Source: Colius striatus
Taxonomy: Eukaryota; Chordata; Aves; Coliiformes; Coliidae
Assembly (NCBI RefSeq): GCF_028858725.1
Contig: NC_084774.1
Coordinates: 7,290,001-7,354,000, forward strand
DNA length: 64,000 nt
Direction: 5' to 3'
In this document: positions 12,101-21,615 of the stretch, piece by piece
Position numbering within the stretch: position 1 is the first letter of the stretch
Layout: every line of letters begins with the position of its first letter
Program-made: the position numbers and the translations under genes
The notes under the pieces: model-generated
Told to the model about the DNA's origin: nothing
What the model saw: the letters and a program-made list of their open reading frames with translations, nothing else
Databases searched by the model: none

Positions 12101-15100
12101 CCCTGCCCGTTTCCTACCCACCCTAGTGCCTGCTTCCTAGCTGGCTCTGCAGGCTCCTGGCCACGCAGCCACACAGACCTTCAGCACATTCCAGCTGAGC
12201 TCAAGCTTTTGCTCCCTCAGCTCAAACTATCAACAGCATCAATACTGAGTGCTGAGTTAGTGCTGAGGTAGCTCAGGAAGCCAAGGTGGCTCAGCAGCCT
12301 GCCCCACACAGTGTCTGTGTCCGAGCACCAGTAGTTAGTGGGTGTGCTGGGACTGGCAGGGCTGGGGCACATTGTAGAACTGGGATCCCCACACCTCTGA
12401 CGTGCCCATGGGCTGCTCTGATGGCTCCTCTGTCTTGCAGGGGTGGACATGTGTGTGGAGCGGGAGCATGGCTGCCAGCACAGCTGTGTCAGCACCCCTG
12501 GCACCTTCTACTGCGAGTGCAACCCCGGCTACAGGCTCAACGTGGATGGAAAGACCTGCTCCCGTAAAGCCCCTTCATTACCCTAACTCTTGTAGAGGGT
12601 TTGTAGTTACAGGTCTCATGGAGGGAAGGTGGAAGGCAGCAGACTACCAGCAGCAGTCTGGGTGATCTGCTCACTGATCCTCCTGAGTCTATGATAACTG
12701 TGGTCACTCAGCATTGCTAAATCCCCATCAGCTCTCTGGGATGGGACATTTGGGGCTCCTGTGGGCACAACCAGCTGCCTGTTACCTGAGGGGGCACTGG
12801 GTACACATCACAGCCACCCAAATGCACTGAGGTTTGGCCCTGTGTGTGCAGCACAAAGCTGGTTTAGTCAGTCTGGCCACCACCTTGGGACTTTGGCTTC
12901 TTGTTTTAAAGTGCTGGGAGCTGCTTCAGAGCCCTGGAGCAGCCCCTACTTAGCTGCCCCAGGAAGGCTGGGACAGGAGGGTGATGGGTGTCCTGTTCTC
13001 CCACAGCCATCGATGCCTGTGCAGATGGGAGACATGGCTGTCAACACCACTGCGTCAGCGCTCGAGGGTCATACTCGTGCCACTGCCGCACGGGCTACAG
13101 CCTCAACCAGGACCAGAGGAGCTGCTCGAGTAAGTCACCATCTCCATTTGCTTCTTGCTTTCTCTCTCCTCCCGTCCTTCCTCGTCTGCCCACCCCTCTC
13201 CTTCTCTCACCAGTGATTGATTACTGCAGCTTTGGTAACCACAGCTGCCAGCACGAGTGCGTGAGCCTGCCCGGCGGGCACTACTGCCGCTGCCGCAGCG
13301 GCTTCACGCTGCAGCCCGACGGCAGCTCCTGCAGCGGTACGTCCTTCATCCCCTGCCCAGTCCCCAGGGGAAGGGCTGTTCCACCCCACCCCATGCCTGG
13401 ATGGGGATAACCCTGTGCCCTTTGCCTCGTCTTCCAGCCACCGACCTCTGCAATGGGGTGGATCACGGCTGCGAGTTCAAGTGTGTGAGCACGGAGGGCT
13501 CCTACAGCTGTGTGTGCCCCGAGGGGCAGCAGCTCCAGGCTGATGGCAAGGCCTGCAGCAGTGAGTACTGGCACACGGGCCTTGGCACCCTCCTGGGCTG
13601 GGCTCCTTGCTCCTGCACAGGGAGCACTAAGTTGGGGAGCTGAGCAAGACTTTGAGCTGGGTTGGAAGCAGGATAGAGAGCTGGGGGGCTTGGGGGAGCA
13701 CCTTGGCTGCTGGGGGGATGGATATGGGCTCGTGTCCTGGAGACATGGCCCAGGAGATGTGGCAGGAAAAGGGAGACTTAGGAAAGACTTTCCAAGGACA
13801 TGGGAGTGACAGTGGGGGTTTTTGGGCTGAGACCCCTGCTTCCTGGCCTCAGATTCAGGAGGTCTGTGCCGTATCCTGAAGCTCAGCCCTGGGCATCTTC
13901 ACCCCGACGGTGCCCCAGCCAGGTCAGTCCCTTCTCACCTTCCCCCTGTGCCCACAGAGTGCGGGGCCGGGCACGTTGACCTGGTGATGGTGATCGATGG
14001 CTCCAAGAGCGTCCGGCCTCACAATTTTGAGCTAGTGAAGCAGTTTGTGAACCGCATCGTGGACCTGCTGGAGGTGTCTCCCCACGGCACCCGCGTGGGG
14101 CTGGTGCAATACTCCAGCCGCGTCCGCACCGAGTTTCCCCTCAACAAGTACCACAGCGCGGACGAGATCAAGGCGGCCGTGATGGACGTGGAGTACATGG
14201 AGAAAGGCACCATGACGGGCCTTGCCCTCAAGCACATGGTGGAGCACAGCTTCTCCGAGCTGGAAGGTGCCAGGCCTCTGTCCCACAACGTGCCCAGGAT
14301 CGGGCTGGTCTTCACAGATGGGCGCTCCCAGGATGACATCTCCGAATGGGCCAGGAGAGCGAAGGAGTCAGGTGCACCCTAAATCACAAGTGCTTTGGGC
14401 ATCCCAGGGTGGTTCTTTGGGATGGCTGGCTCCAGCATCCAGCCTCGGGGTGCTGCTTTGCCTGGGTTTGCTGTGCTCACGGGTTGCTCTGAGCAGCATC
14501 CTTCATCCAGCAGCCTGCACCATCCTTCCCAAACTCCTGCTGTGTATTTGGGAAGCCAGAGGGAAATCCTGCATCTTTGGTTTTGCTTCATCTGAGCGCG
14601 GGGCTGCTCGGTGTGGGGTGGCTGGCAGAGTGCTCAGGATCCATCCTTGGCACACAGGGATCGTCATGTTTGCCGTGGGCGTTGGGAAGGCTGTGGAGGA
14701 GGAGCTGAGAGCCATCGCCTCTGAGCCGGTGGAGCAGCACTTCTCCTACTCAGCAGACTTCACCACCATGACCCACCTCGTGGAGAACTTCAAACTGAAC
14801 ATCTGCCCAGGTGAGTGCCCCTGGCCACACTGTGGGCTCAACCCCAAACCCCCTTCTCCCCTCAGGGCCAGGGGGTGGCTGGTGTCTGTCACCCTGTGTC
14901 ACATACCCCAGGGCTGAGCTGGGCTGGTGGGAGCCTAGACTGTCTCTGGATCTCACCAGGCTGTTGTGTGCACAGAGGTGGATCTCAGAGAGGCATTTGA
15001 AAGAGAAGATGAAGCTGAGGAGTTTAATACAAAAGTATTAATGTGAGTGGCCACTCCAGGGCCATTGCAGGGGCAGAGGCACTGCCTTGGGGGATGCCGC

Positions 15101-16352
15101 TCCAGCTGTCTCCTCATCCAGACGTGGGCTCCTGCTGCTGTGGGGTGGAGGAGGACCACGAGGGGTTAGTGTGAGGGTCTCCCTGCCCTGGGGCAGGCTG
15201 GGGCTCCCCAGTGCCCTTGAGACCCACTCAGGGCTGGGGTCACGTGTCCCCTGCCCCTCTGACTTGAAGGCAGAATGAAGCTCAGCGTGGGCTGTGCTTG
15301 CACACCATGACCACATGCATGGCAGCTCCGTGGGATGCCTGGCAGTGAGCTCATGGGGCTTGCAGGGATGCAGCCTGGCAAAGAGGAGAGAGGCTGAAAG
15401 AAGAGGAGAAAATGGGAGAGCCTCAAGGCCCAGGCCTGGGCCTAGATGGTGGCTGTAGGAGTAAGACTCATGGGAGCAGGGGAGAGCTGGGTGCTGTGGG
15501 GCTGTGGCTCTGGGTGCACCAAAACCCCTGTTGTCACAGAGGAGGGCAAAGGGGAGACGGAGATCCGCAGCCCGTGCGAGTGCGAGGCGCTGGTGCAGTT
15601 CCAGACGAACACCGTGGCCATCCTGCAGAGCCTGACGGAGAAAAATATCCTTTGGGGTGATGCCTGGACTTGCTGGGGTGCAGGGCAGCCTGGGGACACA
15701 CTGCACACAGGGAAGGCAGGGGTGGATAAATGGCACTGGGGAAAGTTTTAAGCTCCTTCAGGGAGAAAAAGCCCTTTGGCCACCAGACCAGTTCTGGGCT
15801 CCCCAGCTCAAGACAGGGAACTGCTGGAGAGAGGCCAGTGCAGGACTACCAAGATGATCAGGGCACTGGAACAGCTTCCTTAGGAGGAAAAGCTGTGGGA
15901 TCTGAGGCCATTTAGCCTGGAGGAGACTAGGAAGGGATCTCATTCATACTTACAAGTATTTAAAAGGTATATGTCGAGAGGATGGGGTGACACTTTTTTC
16001 TGACATGTCCAGAGGCAGGATGAGGGGTGATGGACATAAGCTGTAACATAAAAGTGCCACTTAAACATAAGAAAAACTATTTCACTGTTGAGGTGAGGGA
16101 GCCCTGGTTCAGGCTGCCCAGGGAGGTTGTGGAGGTTTCCAAACCCACCTGGACACATTCCTGTGTGACCTGATCGAGGAAAACCTGCTTTAGCAGGGGG
16201 TTGGGCTGGCTGAGCTCTGCAGGGCCTTTCCAGCCCCCACCACTCTGGGATTCTGTGACTGTGTGGCTCCTGCTGTTTCCTTAGCACATTCACTTGCTCA
16301 GATGACAGCCAGGCTCGAAGACTTGGAAAAGCAGGTTGCTAACAAGAAGTGA
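9092..16352 (+). CDS. MATN4: Matrilin-4, complete ten-exon gene (gene-level entry)
   Basis: Secreted extracellular-matrix adaptor that oligomerises through its C-terminal coiled coil and bridges collagen and proteoglycan networks. Coding exons seen: 9092-9167, 10516-11085, 12441-12563, 13007-13129, 13214-13336, 13438-13560, 13958-14371, 14658-14810, 15540-15644, 16294-16352. They join in one frame to 1869 nt, 622 codons plus TGA, which as I recall is also the length of human matrilin-4. Domain order by residue: signal peptide about 1-22, vWFA1 about 28-213, four 41-residue EGF modules at 216-379, vWFA2 380-568, paired cysteines and coiled coil 569-622. Every internal coding junction is phase 1, the usual module-shuffling layout of matrilins. 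Four EGF modules, plus position beside WFDC and KCNS1, favour MATN4 over MATN1 (one EGF) and MATN2 (ten). No frameshift or stop is seen. Confidence 0.96.
10516..11085 (+). CDS. MATN4: MATN4 exon encoding vWFA domain 1
   Basis: 570 nt between TTGCAG and GTGGGT. The domain (residues 26-215) carries a complete metal-ion-dependent adhesion site: the DSSRS loop after a hydrophobic beta strand, the threonine of GTMTG, and the aspartate of VTDG. The exon opens with LKC and ends in LCG, the cysteine pair that closes matrilin A domains. It is very GC-rich at third positions, which generates a long antisense open frame that is not a gene. Confidence 0.95.
11246..11608. repeat. 16-bp pyrimidine-rich minisatellite in MATN4 intron
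   Basis: More than 20 degenerate copies of a 16-nt unit (GCTCACCTTTCCCCTT and variants) lie between the vWFA1 exon and the first EGF exon. The strand is almost purely pyrimidine, so the array might form triplex DNA and offers many polypyrimidine-binding sites in the transcript. Confidence 0.9.
11990..12057 (+). mobile_element. CR1 3' tail fragment
   Basis: GGGATCGAGGGGAACCTGCTTTAGC, then CTGGAAGGTCCTTC and CACCATTTTGGGATTCTACGATTCTG, match the 3' end of the CR1 copy in the last MATN4 intron, with a short internal deletion. It lies in the intron before EGF exon 1. Confidence 0.75.
12441..12563 (+). CDS. MATN4: MATN4 exon encoding EGF module 1
   Basis: 123 nt, phase 1 at both ends, acceptor CTTGCAG and donor GTAAAG. 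It encodes 41 residues with six cysteines in EGF spacing, from VDMC through YCEC to KTCS. Its length is identical to the next three exons, showing tandem module duplication. Confidence 0.94.
13007..13129 (+). CDS. MATN4: MATN4 exon encoding EGF module 2
   Basis: 123 nt, phase 1-1, acceptor CCCACAG and donor GTAAGT. It has six EGF cysteines with the GCQHHC and YSCHC patterns typical of matrilin EGF repeats. The preceding intron is only 443 nt. Confidence 0.94.
13214..13336 (+). CDS. MATN4: MATN4 exon encoding EGF module 3
   Basis: 123 nt, phase 1-1, acceptor CTCACCAG and donor GTACGT. It has six EGF cysteines (IDYC, SCQHEC, YCRC, SSCS). The intron before it is only 84 nt, close to the practical lower limit for vertebrate introns. 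Confidence 0.94.
13438..13560 (+). CDS. MATN4: MATN4 exon encoding EGF module 4
   Basis: 123 nt, phase 1-1, acceptor CTTCCAG and donor GTGAGT. It has six EGF cysteines (TDLC, GCEFKC, YSCVC, KACS). It lies 101 nt after the previous exon. It is the last EGF module before vWFA2. Confidence 0.94.
13958..14371 (+). CDS. MATN4: MATN4 exon encoding the first part of vWFA domain 2
   Basis: 414 nt, phase 1-1, acceptor CCCACAG. The donor GTGCAC at 14372 is weaker than its neighbours. It encodes residues 380-517 with the second adhesion-site set: DGSKS, the threonine of GTMTG and FTDG. The domain is completed by the next exon, so vWFA2 is split by an intron whereas vWFA1 is not. Confidence 0.94.
14658..14810 (+). 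CDS. MATN4: MATN4 exon encoding the end of vWFA domain 2
   Basis: 153 nt, phase 1-1, acceptor GCACACAG and donor GTGAGT. It begins IVMFAVGVG, the penultimate beta strand of a vWFA fold, and closes with a cysteine in NICP. It supplies residues 518-568. Confidence 0.93.
15540..15644 (+). CDS. MATN4: MATN4 exon encoding the interchain cysteines and start of the coiled coil
   Basis: 105 nt after acceptor TTGTCACAG. It encodes an acidic linker, then PCECE, whose two cysteines sit where matrilins form interchain disulfides, then a leucine and valine heptad stretch. The exon ends at 15644, directly before ATATCCTTT, which matches the U12-type AT-AC donor consensus. An alternative GT donor lies at 15657, discussed under findings. 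Confidence 0.9.
15645..16293 (+). other. MATN4: U12-type AT-AC intron of MATN4
   Basis: The intron begins ATATCCTTT and ends TTCAC, with a TTTCCTTAGC element at 16276-16285 matching the U12 branch-site consensus. The branch adenosine lies about 10 nt from the AC end, the short spacing expected of minor-class introns. Matrilin genes are known to carry an AT-AC intron at this place, chicken cartilage matrix protein being one of the first examples. Most of the 649-nt intron is a CR1 element. Confidence 0.88.
15780..16258 (+). mobile_element. CR1 LINE, truncated, inside the U12 intron of MATN4
   Basis: About 480 nt of CR1 3' sequence: CAGTTCTGGGCTCCCCAG, then a degenerate coding or UTR part, then GGTTCAGGCTGCCCAGGGAG, CCTGCTTTAGCAGG and the terminal GGGATTCTGTGA. 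It is in the same orientation as the gene, and its 3' end is about 17 bp before the U12 branch-site motif. Confidence 0.9.
16294..16352 (+). CDS. MATN4: MATN4 last coding exon, C-terminal coiled coil
   Basis: 59 nt. Joined to the previous exon at the AT-AC boundaries it continues the heptads ([15 protein letters not shown]) and ends KK-TGA at 16350-16352. The frame is restored exactly by this junction. The short terminal helix is what makes matrilins oligomerise. Confidence 0.9.
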
Positions 16353-17085
16353 TGCTTGCAGAGGGCTGCAGTGCTTGGATGGGGACGGACAGCAGCTGTG
16401 TGGTGTTGTTATTGCTAGGCTATTGTAAAGCATCAGTGTTCTTGTATCACAAAATCCCAAGGGGGACATGGAGTGTATTTAAAAAAAAAACCCAAAATCC
16501 TAAAAAAAAAATCCCCAAAAGAACTTGAGCAAACCCCCTGCTGCAAAGCCAAAGGCTTCAGCTGCTGCTGTTGCCTTGTTCCTCCGAACCGGCAGGTCTG
16601 GGATGAGGTGGGATGACCGTGTGGGCTTTCAGCATGGAGATGTGACACTTGGCCTTTTCCCAGAGCAATTGGGCTGAGCCAGCCCCTGTACAGCCCCCCA
16701 GCTCCCAGCAAGCTGCTTTGCAAGAGTAAAAACACCCTGCATTGATCACACCCTGAGAGCTTCCTCTGCCTGTGTGGCTGCTGTGGGAGGACGTGGTCCC
16801 TGACTGCCCCAGCACCCTGCCCAGCTGTGTGCCCACGGGAGAGCAGGCAGCAGGAACCACATGGCCCCTGCCTCCCTTTTGGCAGATTTCTTTGGGAATT
16901 GGTCCTTGTCTTGTTTGGTTTTTTTACTCCTCACACAGCAAACTGGTAATATTTCTTCCTATAAATATTTAGGTGTGTGTATATATCTGTGTTTCATTCT
17001 GAGAGCCAGGGTAGTGCTATTTTGAAACACTTTTATCTAAAGACATTTCTGTCCTGACAATAAACACCCTGAAGATTTGTAGGCC
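16353..17085 (+). other. MATN4: MATN4 3' UTR with poly(A) signal
   Basis: Sequence after the stop runs to a canonical AATAAA at 17059-17064, so cleavage is expected near 17075-17085. It contains two A-rich tracts around 16479-16511 and AT-rich sequence near its end. No other strong signal lies between. Confidence 0.75.
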
Positions 17086-20000
17086 GTGTCCCTTTCCTCT
17101 TGGCTGGGCTACAGAGAAGCTGCCAGAACAGGGTCCTCTGGCTTTTGCAAATGCTTCCTGTCCTCAAGCTCTAAAAATCCTTGGGGGAGATCTCTGCTGT
17201 CTGGGCACCCCAGGATGCTGCAGACCCTGGTCAGCTGGAGGGAGCCAGCGTGGCACCGCTGCTGTCACCGTTCCCAGCGTTAGCTTTGGAGCCTGTGCTT
17301 GTTGGAGCTCAGCACTTGCTTCAGGGAGGTGTAAATATGCCAAGTTGGTGCCAGAGCACTTCCACCCATGGGGGCCATGGCCCTGGTGCTGGGATGTGTC
17401 TGCTCAGGGCAGGAGAGCCACTCAGCTACCTGGCTGGCTGCATGAGGAGGGATGCTCAGGCAGCTGGAGACCCCATCTTCCCCAGGTGTGTGGGGCAGGG
17501 GTAGCTCTTTAATGACAGAAGCCCACCTTGGTGTAGCTCCCCATGCCCTGCATCCAGAGAAAAGGAGCTCTGCACCTAGTCCTCTCTTTGCATGCAGGCA
17601 GAGGCTGCTGGGTAGGGACAGGGAGAGGTTTTGGGAAGGGTTCTTCACATACTCACCTTGCTTGCTGGTCCTGTACCCAGGAGGGGAGAGCAAAGTGGGA
17701 CTGAGCTGTTGCTGCTGAACAAGCAATTTGTGCAGGAGGGATTTGTGTGCTGGGAGGGCTCATGTGCAGGGTGCTGAGCAGCCCTGGGGTGGTGGAAGGA
17801 GGAAGGTTACAGCCCTCAGCACTTCAGCACAGCTCCTCCCCAGGATGCTGGCAGTGGCTCCAACAGCCTCATATCCATGTCCACCCCCCCCCAGCCTCAC
17901 TCTCCCTCTCACTTACCCCCAGCCCAGCCCTGGGAGGGGCGTTAGGAAGATGCTGATGGTCACCAGGCACATCCACACCACATCCTATTGCTACAGTCAC
18001 ACAAGGTACAGCCACTCTGCAACCCGAGGCTGGGGGCTGGGACTTCCCTGCTGTGTGTGCAGCCCCCAGGATTGCACAGCAGCTGTGGGGAGCATTGACA
18101 GTAAACGGCAGAAATAAAGGAAAGAATTAGCTGAGTTTGGGCCTTGATGACAGGCCTGATTAGAGCAGGTAATGGCACACCCCAGGGGCACGATGAAGCC
18201 TCAGCTGGAGGCAGGAGCAGGGCTGTGTGCGCGGTGCTGCAGCGCCTCAGGAACGGCTCCGCACTAGATGGCAGCAGACACCACGGCAGTGGGGTGCGAG
18301 GGGCTGGGGACACCATCCCCCGAGCAGCCCAGGCTCAGTGAGCATGGAGCTGGGGTCAGGCTGCAGGCCTGGTGTCACCTGAGAGGAGACACAAGGTGTC
18401 CCTCGGGTGCTTTGTGCACCTTGCCAAGGTTGAGCCTTGGCCATGGGGGACCAGGGGCTGCTGAGCTCCCTCCTTGCCAGCTCTGAGTAAAACTGGCCTG
18501 GCTGTGAAATGGCAGCAGCAGCATCCTCAGCATTGCACAGCTCAGGCCTGGCTGCCTGGGGAGGAGGCTCACTAAGTGCTTTTATGGAGGAGAAGGGGAC
18601 AGCTCTGCATGACCCTGGGACAAGGGGTGCTGCACACGTGGCCAGCTGCACCAGGGGGATGCAGGCAGTCCTGTGCACAGAAATGCCATCACCTGGGTTA
18701 TTCTGTGGGAGCTGGCCATAGAAGCAGACTTTAGGCTTTTCTCCTATGGGTTTGCTATGGATAAAGCACTTCAAAAAGCCCTTCAGATGGATTTCTCCCC
18801 CAGCTTCTCTGCAGCTGACTCCAAGCCTTGCTCCTTGGTATATTCTCCCTTGGAGGTACAGCCCCAAGCACCCCCTCAGCTGGGTCCTGGCACCAGCTGG
18901 GAGCCCATCACTGTCCTCTCCAGCCCCAACAGCAACTGATCACCAAAGAATTGCTTAAAAATTAATCCACTGCTCGTATTTCTCATTAAAAGTGCTAAAT
19001 TATTGGTGTACAGCCCAGAAAGTCTATTTGGGTTGGCTAAATACTCTCCTGGCTATTTAATAAGTGACTACAAAAAACTAAATGCAGCCACAGAGTCATC
19101 AGGGAAACTGGGCAATAATTAACAGATCTCAAGTAAGGAAAGGCCCAGTTAACATGGCACACTGGGACATGAGGAGGGCAAAAAAGGGCACAGTGAGGTG
19201 CCCACCATGCCTTGGCTGGAAAGTAGGGGCTCCAGGAGCTGAGGCAGGGTGATGACAGGGGGCTCAGGGGCTGAGGGAGCAGGCAGAAGCCCTGGCTGGA
19301 CTTTTGCTGATCCTTGCCCTGCACTGTTGTGCAATAAGGGGCTGTCCCAGCCTGCCCTTTGCAGGAGCACAAGGTGTTTATCTGTGGGGTACTTTCCCCT
19401 CCCAGGGCATTCCCAGTGCCTGTTTCTAGCACAGCTCAAGTTCCTGCCAGCCCCAGGAGATCCCAAAGAAAGGCTCCAGGAACCTGTTACACAAGGCAAG
19501 AGGGGCACTGACGCATTGCTGGGAAGTGGAGTAATTTCCCATTGCCCAAGAGCACTTTGAGAAAACAGCTCTGCCTGGAGGAGGGTACAGTCTCCTTGTG
19601 AGGGAGAAGATGGAGGCCTGAAGGCTGCTGAGGTCTTTGCCCTGAGCAAGGACTACAGCCCCTTATCCCCACAGCCATCAAGAGCCAGAGCTGAGTCACA
19701 CCAGGAGTGTCTGGCTGGTGACAGGGCTGTATGGAGCTGATGCTCCTACTCTGATGAGGCCAGAAACTAACTTCCAGCACTAACCTGCTTCTCACATGTC
19801 AGTGGCCACCCAGAGAAGATGCTGGGGTTCAGGTGACTCCCACAGAGCTTGGGAAAGGGTCACCTTTGGCTCAGCCAGAGCTGCCTTCCCCACACTGCCT
19901 TGTGCCACCCGTGCAGCAGGAGCCAGGAGGGTTTGGGGCCAGTGCAGATATCCTCTGGGAAAACCTTACCATAGAGTCATTTTGGGTGTAAAAGACCTCA

Positions 20001-20460
20001 CAGATCATGTAATCCAACCACTTACCTCACACTGCCAAGCCCACCACTAACCCATGCCCCTCACCTTGAGGGATCATCCCTGAGAAGGCACAGGCAGTCC
20101 CATGCTGATCTGGATTGTGCTGGAAGGTTTGGTTTGCAGGGCCATGTGGAAGCAAAATACAGAGAGAAACCCACACAATGGACCCCAGAAGGGAGCCCAG
20201 CCATGGTCACCACAATGGTTTCTCCTGGAGAAGCATACCTGCCCAAGAGAAAGCAGCTCCCCTGCCTCTAGCCTGCCTGAGGGATGATGCCCTGGACCAT
20301 CTCCCCTTGGCTTGTCCCTCAGCCCCAGCTGTGGCTGCAGGGGACAGTTGTGCAATGGAATAGCTGCTTTTTGACCAATTGAACAATCCTACTTGTCTCT
20401 TGTGCAAAAGGCTTCCAGAAAACATGATGCAATGGCAGAAGAAAGAGGTACAAACATTGG
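17086..20460. other. MATN4-WFDC intergenic region, no gene seen
   Basis: No open frame has recognisable features. An AATAAA lies at 18112-18117 without a supported gene upstream, a C10 run at about 17885-17894, and a reverse CR1 fragment at 19972-20065. Confidence 0.5.
19972..20065 (-). mobile_element. CR1 3' tail fragment
   Basis: AGAGTCATTTTGGG, AAAAGACCTCACAGATCATG, and CCAAGCCCACCACTAACCC are the reverse complement of the 3' end of a CR1 subfamily distinct from that at 5664. The same block occurs at 27293 and, in the forward direction, at 58917. Confidence 0.75.
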
Positions 20461-20546
20461 CACGTGCTTAGCCCCATTCCCCCCCCCAAGTGTTTAAATG
20501 CCAGTGGTCCCCTACTCACACTCACCCCTCTCAGGGACACGGCAGC
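20461..20546 (+). promoter_or_regulatory. Probable core promoter and 5' UTR of the WFDC gene
   Basis: A CACGTG E-box lies at 20461-20466 and a TATA-like TTTAAAT at 20493-20499, about 50 nt before the ATG. That places transcription start near 20520-20530 and makes a very short 5' UTR. The ATG at 20547 has A at -3. Confidence 0.45.
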
Positions 20547-21369
20547 ATGAAGCCAGTGGCTGCTCTGCTTCTGCTGGGGCTGCTCATGCTCTGGACAGAG
20601 CTGCCAACAGGTATGAGGGATGTAGGGCTGGGAAGGAGGTGGGATGGCACAGGAGGGGATGTAGGGCTGGGAAGGAGGTAGGAGGGCACAGGAGGGGGAT
20701 GTAGGGCTGGGAAGGAGGTGGGATGGCACAGGAGGGGGATGTAGGGCTGGGAAGGAGGTGGGATGGCACAGGAGGGGATGTAGGGGCTGGGAAGGACAGA
20801 GCCTGCAGGGTGGGAGGGCACAGGAGGGGATGTAGGGCTGGGAAGGAGGTGGGAGGGCACAGGAGGGGATGTAGGGGCTGGGAAGGAGGGAGCCTGCAGG
20901 GTGGGAGGGCACAGGAGGGGATGTAGGGGCTGGGAAGGAGGGAGCCTGCAGGGTGGGAGGGCACAGGAGGGGATGTAGGGCTGGGAAGGAGGGAGCCTGC
21001 AGGGTGGGAGGGCACAGGAGGGGGGTGTTTGCTGGGGAGCATCTCCCCAGAGCCCCTCAGGTAACCGCTCGATGCTGTGTCAGGCAGCGCCTGGTCCTGC
21101 CCTCCTGTCCAGATCACCTGTGCCATGCACAACCCTCCCAACCACTGCTACGCAGACTGGCAGTGCCCGCGCTTGCAGAGGTGCTGCCCGACCTTCTGCG
21201 GCAGAAGGTGCAGGCCGCGCGTGAGCCTGACCTACGGTAGGGCTGGGGGCACGAGCCGTGTCCTGCTGCCACTGCCAGCCCCTGCCAGGCTGGGGGGCAA
21301 ACACACGGGCTGGGCTTGCTCTGAGCACCAGGCCAAACCTGACGCTGTCTCTCCCTTTGCCCAGCGTGA
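20547..21369 (+). CDS. Single-WAP-domain secreted protein (WFDC family), three exons
   Basis: Small secreted protein with one whey acidic protein four-disulfide core, the fold of SLPI, elafin and other antiproteinase or antimicrobial peptides. Exons: 20547-20610, 21084-21236, 21365-21369, giving 73 codons plus TGA. Residues 1-20 form a leucine-rich signal peptide. Exon 2 encodes the whole core, with eight cysteines at 27, 34, 43, 49, 55, 56, 60 and 64. The stretch CYADWQC...RCC...CG..C fits the family signature, including the acidic residue at 46. Exon 3 adds one alanine and the stop. Phase 1 introns around a single WAP exon are standard for WFDC genes. The usual KxGxCP lead-in is absent, and the C-terminal half is arginine-rich. 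Its place between MATN4 and KCNS1 equals the human WFDC-SLPI cluster. Which human member, if any, is its orthologue cannot be told; function is inferred from the fold. Confidence 0.88.
20618..21025. repeat. 39/52-bp compound minisatellite filling WFDC intron 1
   Basis: Roughly nine tandem units share GATGTAGGG(G)CTGGGAAGG. Early units are about 39-40 nt; later ones carry an extra block containing GAGCCTGCAGGG and are about 52 nt. The array takes up about 410 of the 473 nt of intron 1. Long open frames on both strands here are artefacts of the repeat. Confidence 0.9.
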
Positions 21370-21615
21370 GCTGCTGCTCCCAGCCCAGAGCGAGTTCCTT
21401 CTCAGCAGCCTTGTGTGGTGCCGGCTTCCCTCAGCTCTGCTAAGGCCTGTCCTGCCCCAGGAGGATGGGCACAGCCATCAAGCCCGTGCTCAGAGACCAC
21501 CTGGGCTCCAGGACCACTCTGCTGCCAGCTGCTGCAGTGTTTCATGCTGCCTCCTCGCCCTCTCCCTCTGCTCCCCCACTGCTGTTATAACAAATAAAAG
21601 AGCCTCTCCCAGGGA
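21370..21615 (+). other. 3' UTR and poly(A) signal of the WFDC gene
   Basis: Runs from the stop at 21367-21369 to AATAAA at 21593-21598, with cleavage expected near 21610-21620. The short UTR fits the compact WFDC gene plan. Confidence 0.75.

Noticed and set aside
18100-18120. AATAAA at 18112 as an alternative MATN4 end or another gene's end
   Set aside because: MATN4 already has a canonical signal at 17059, and no second gene is visible between.
20319-21141. Proline-rich open frames on the - strand over the WFDC intron
   Set aside because: Products of the 39/52-nt minisatellite; the repeat unit being open in several frames explains them.
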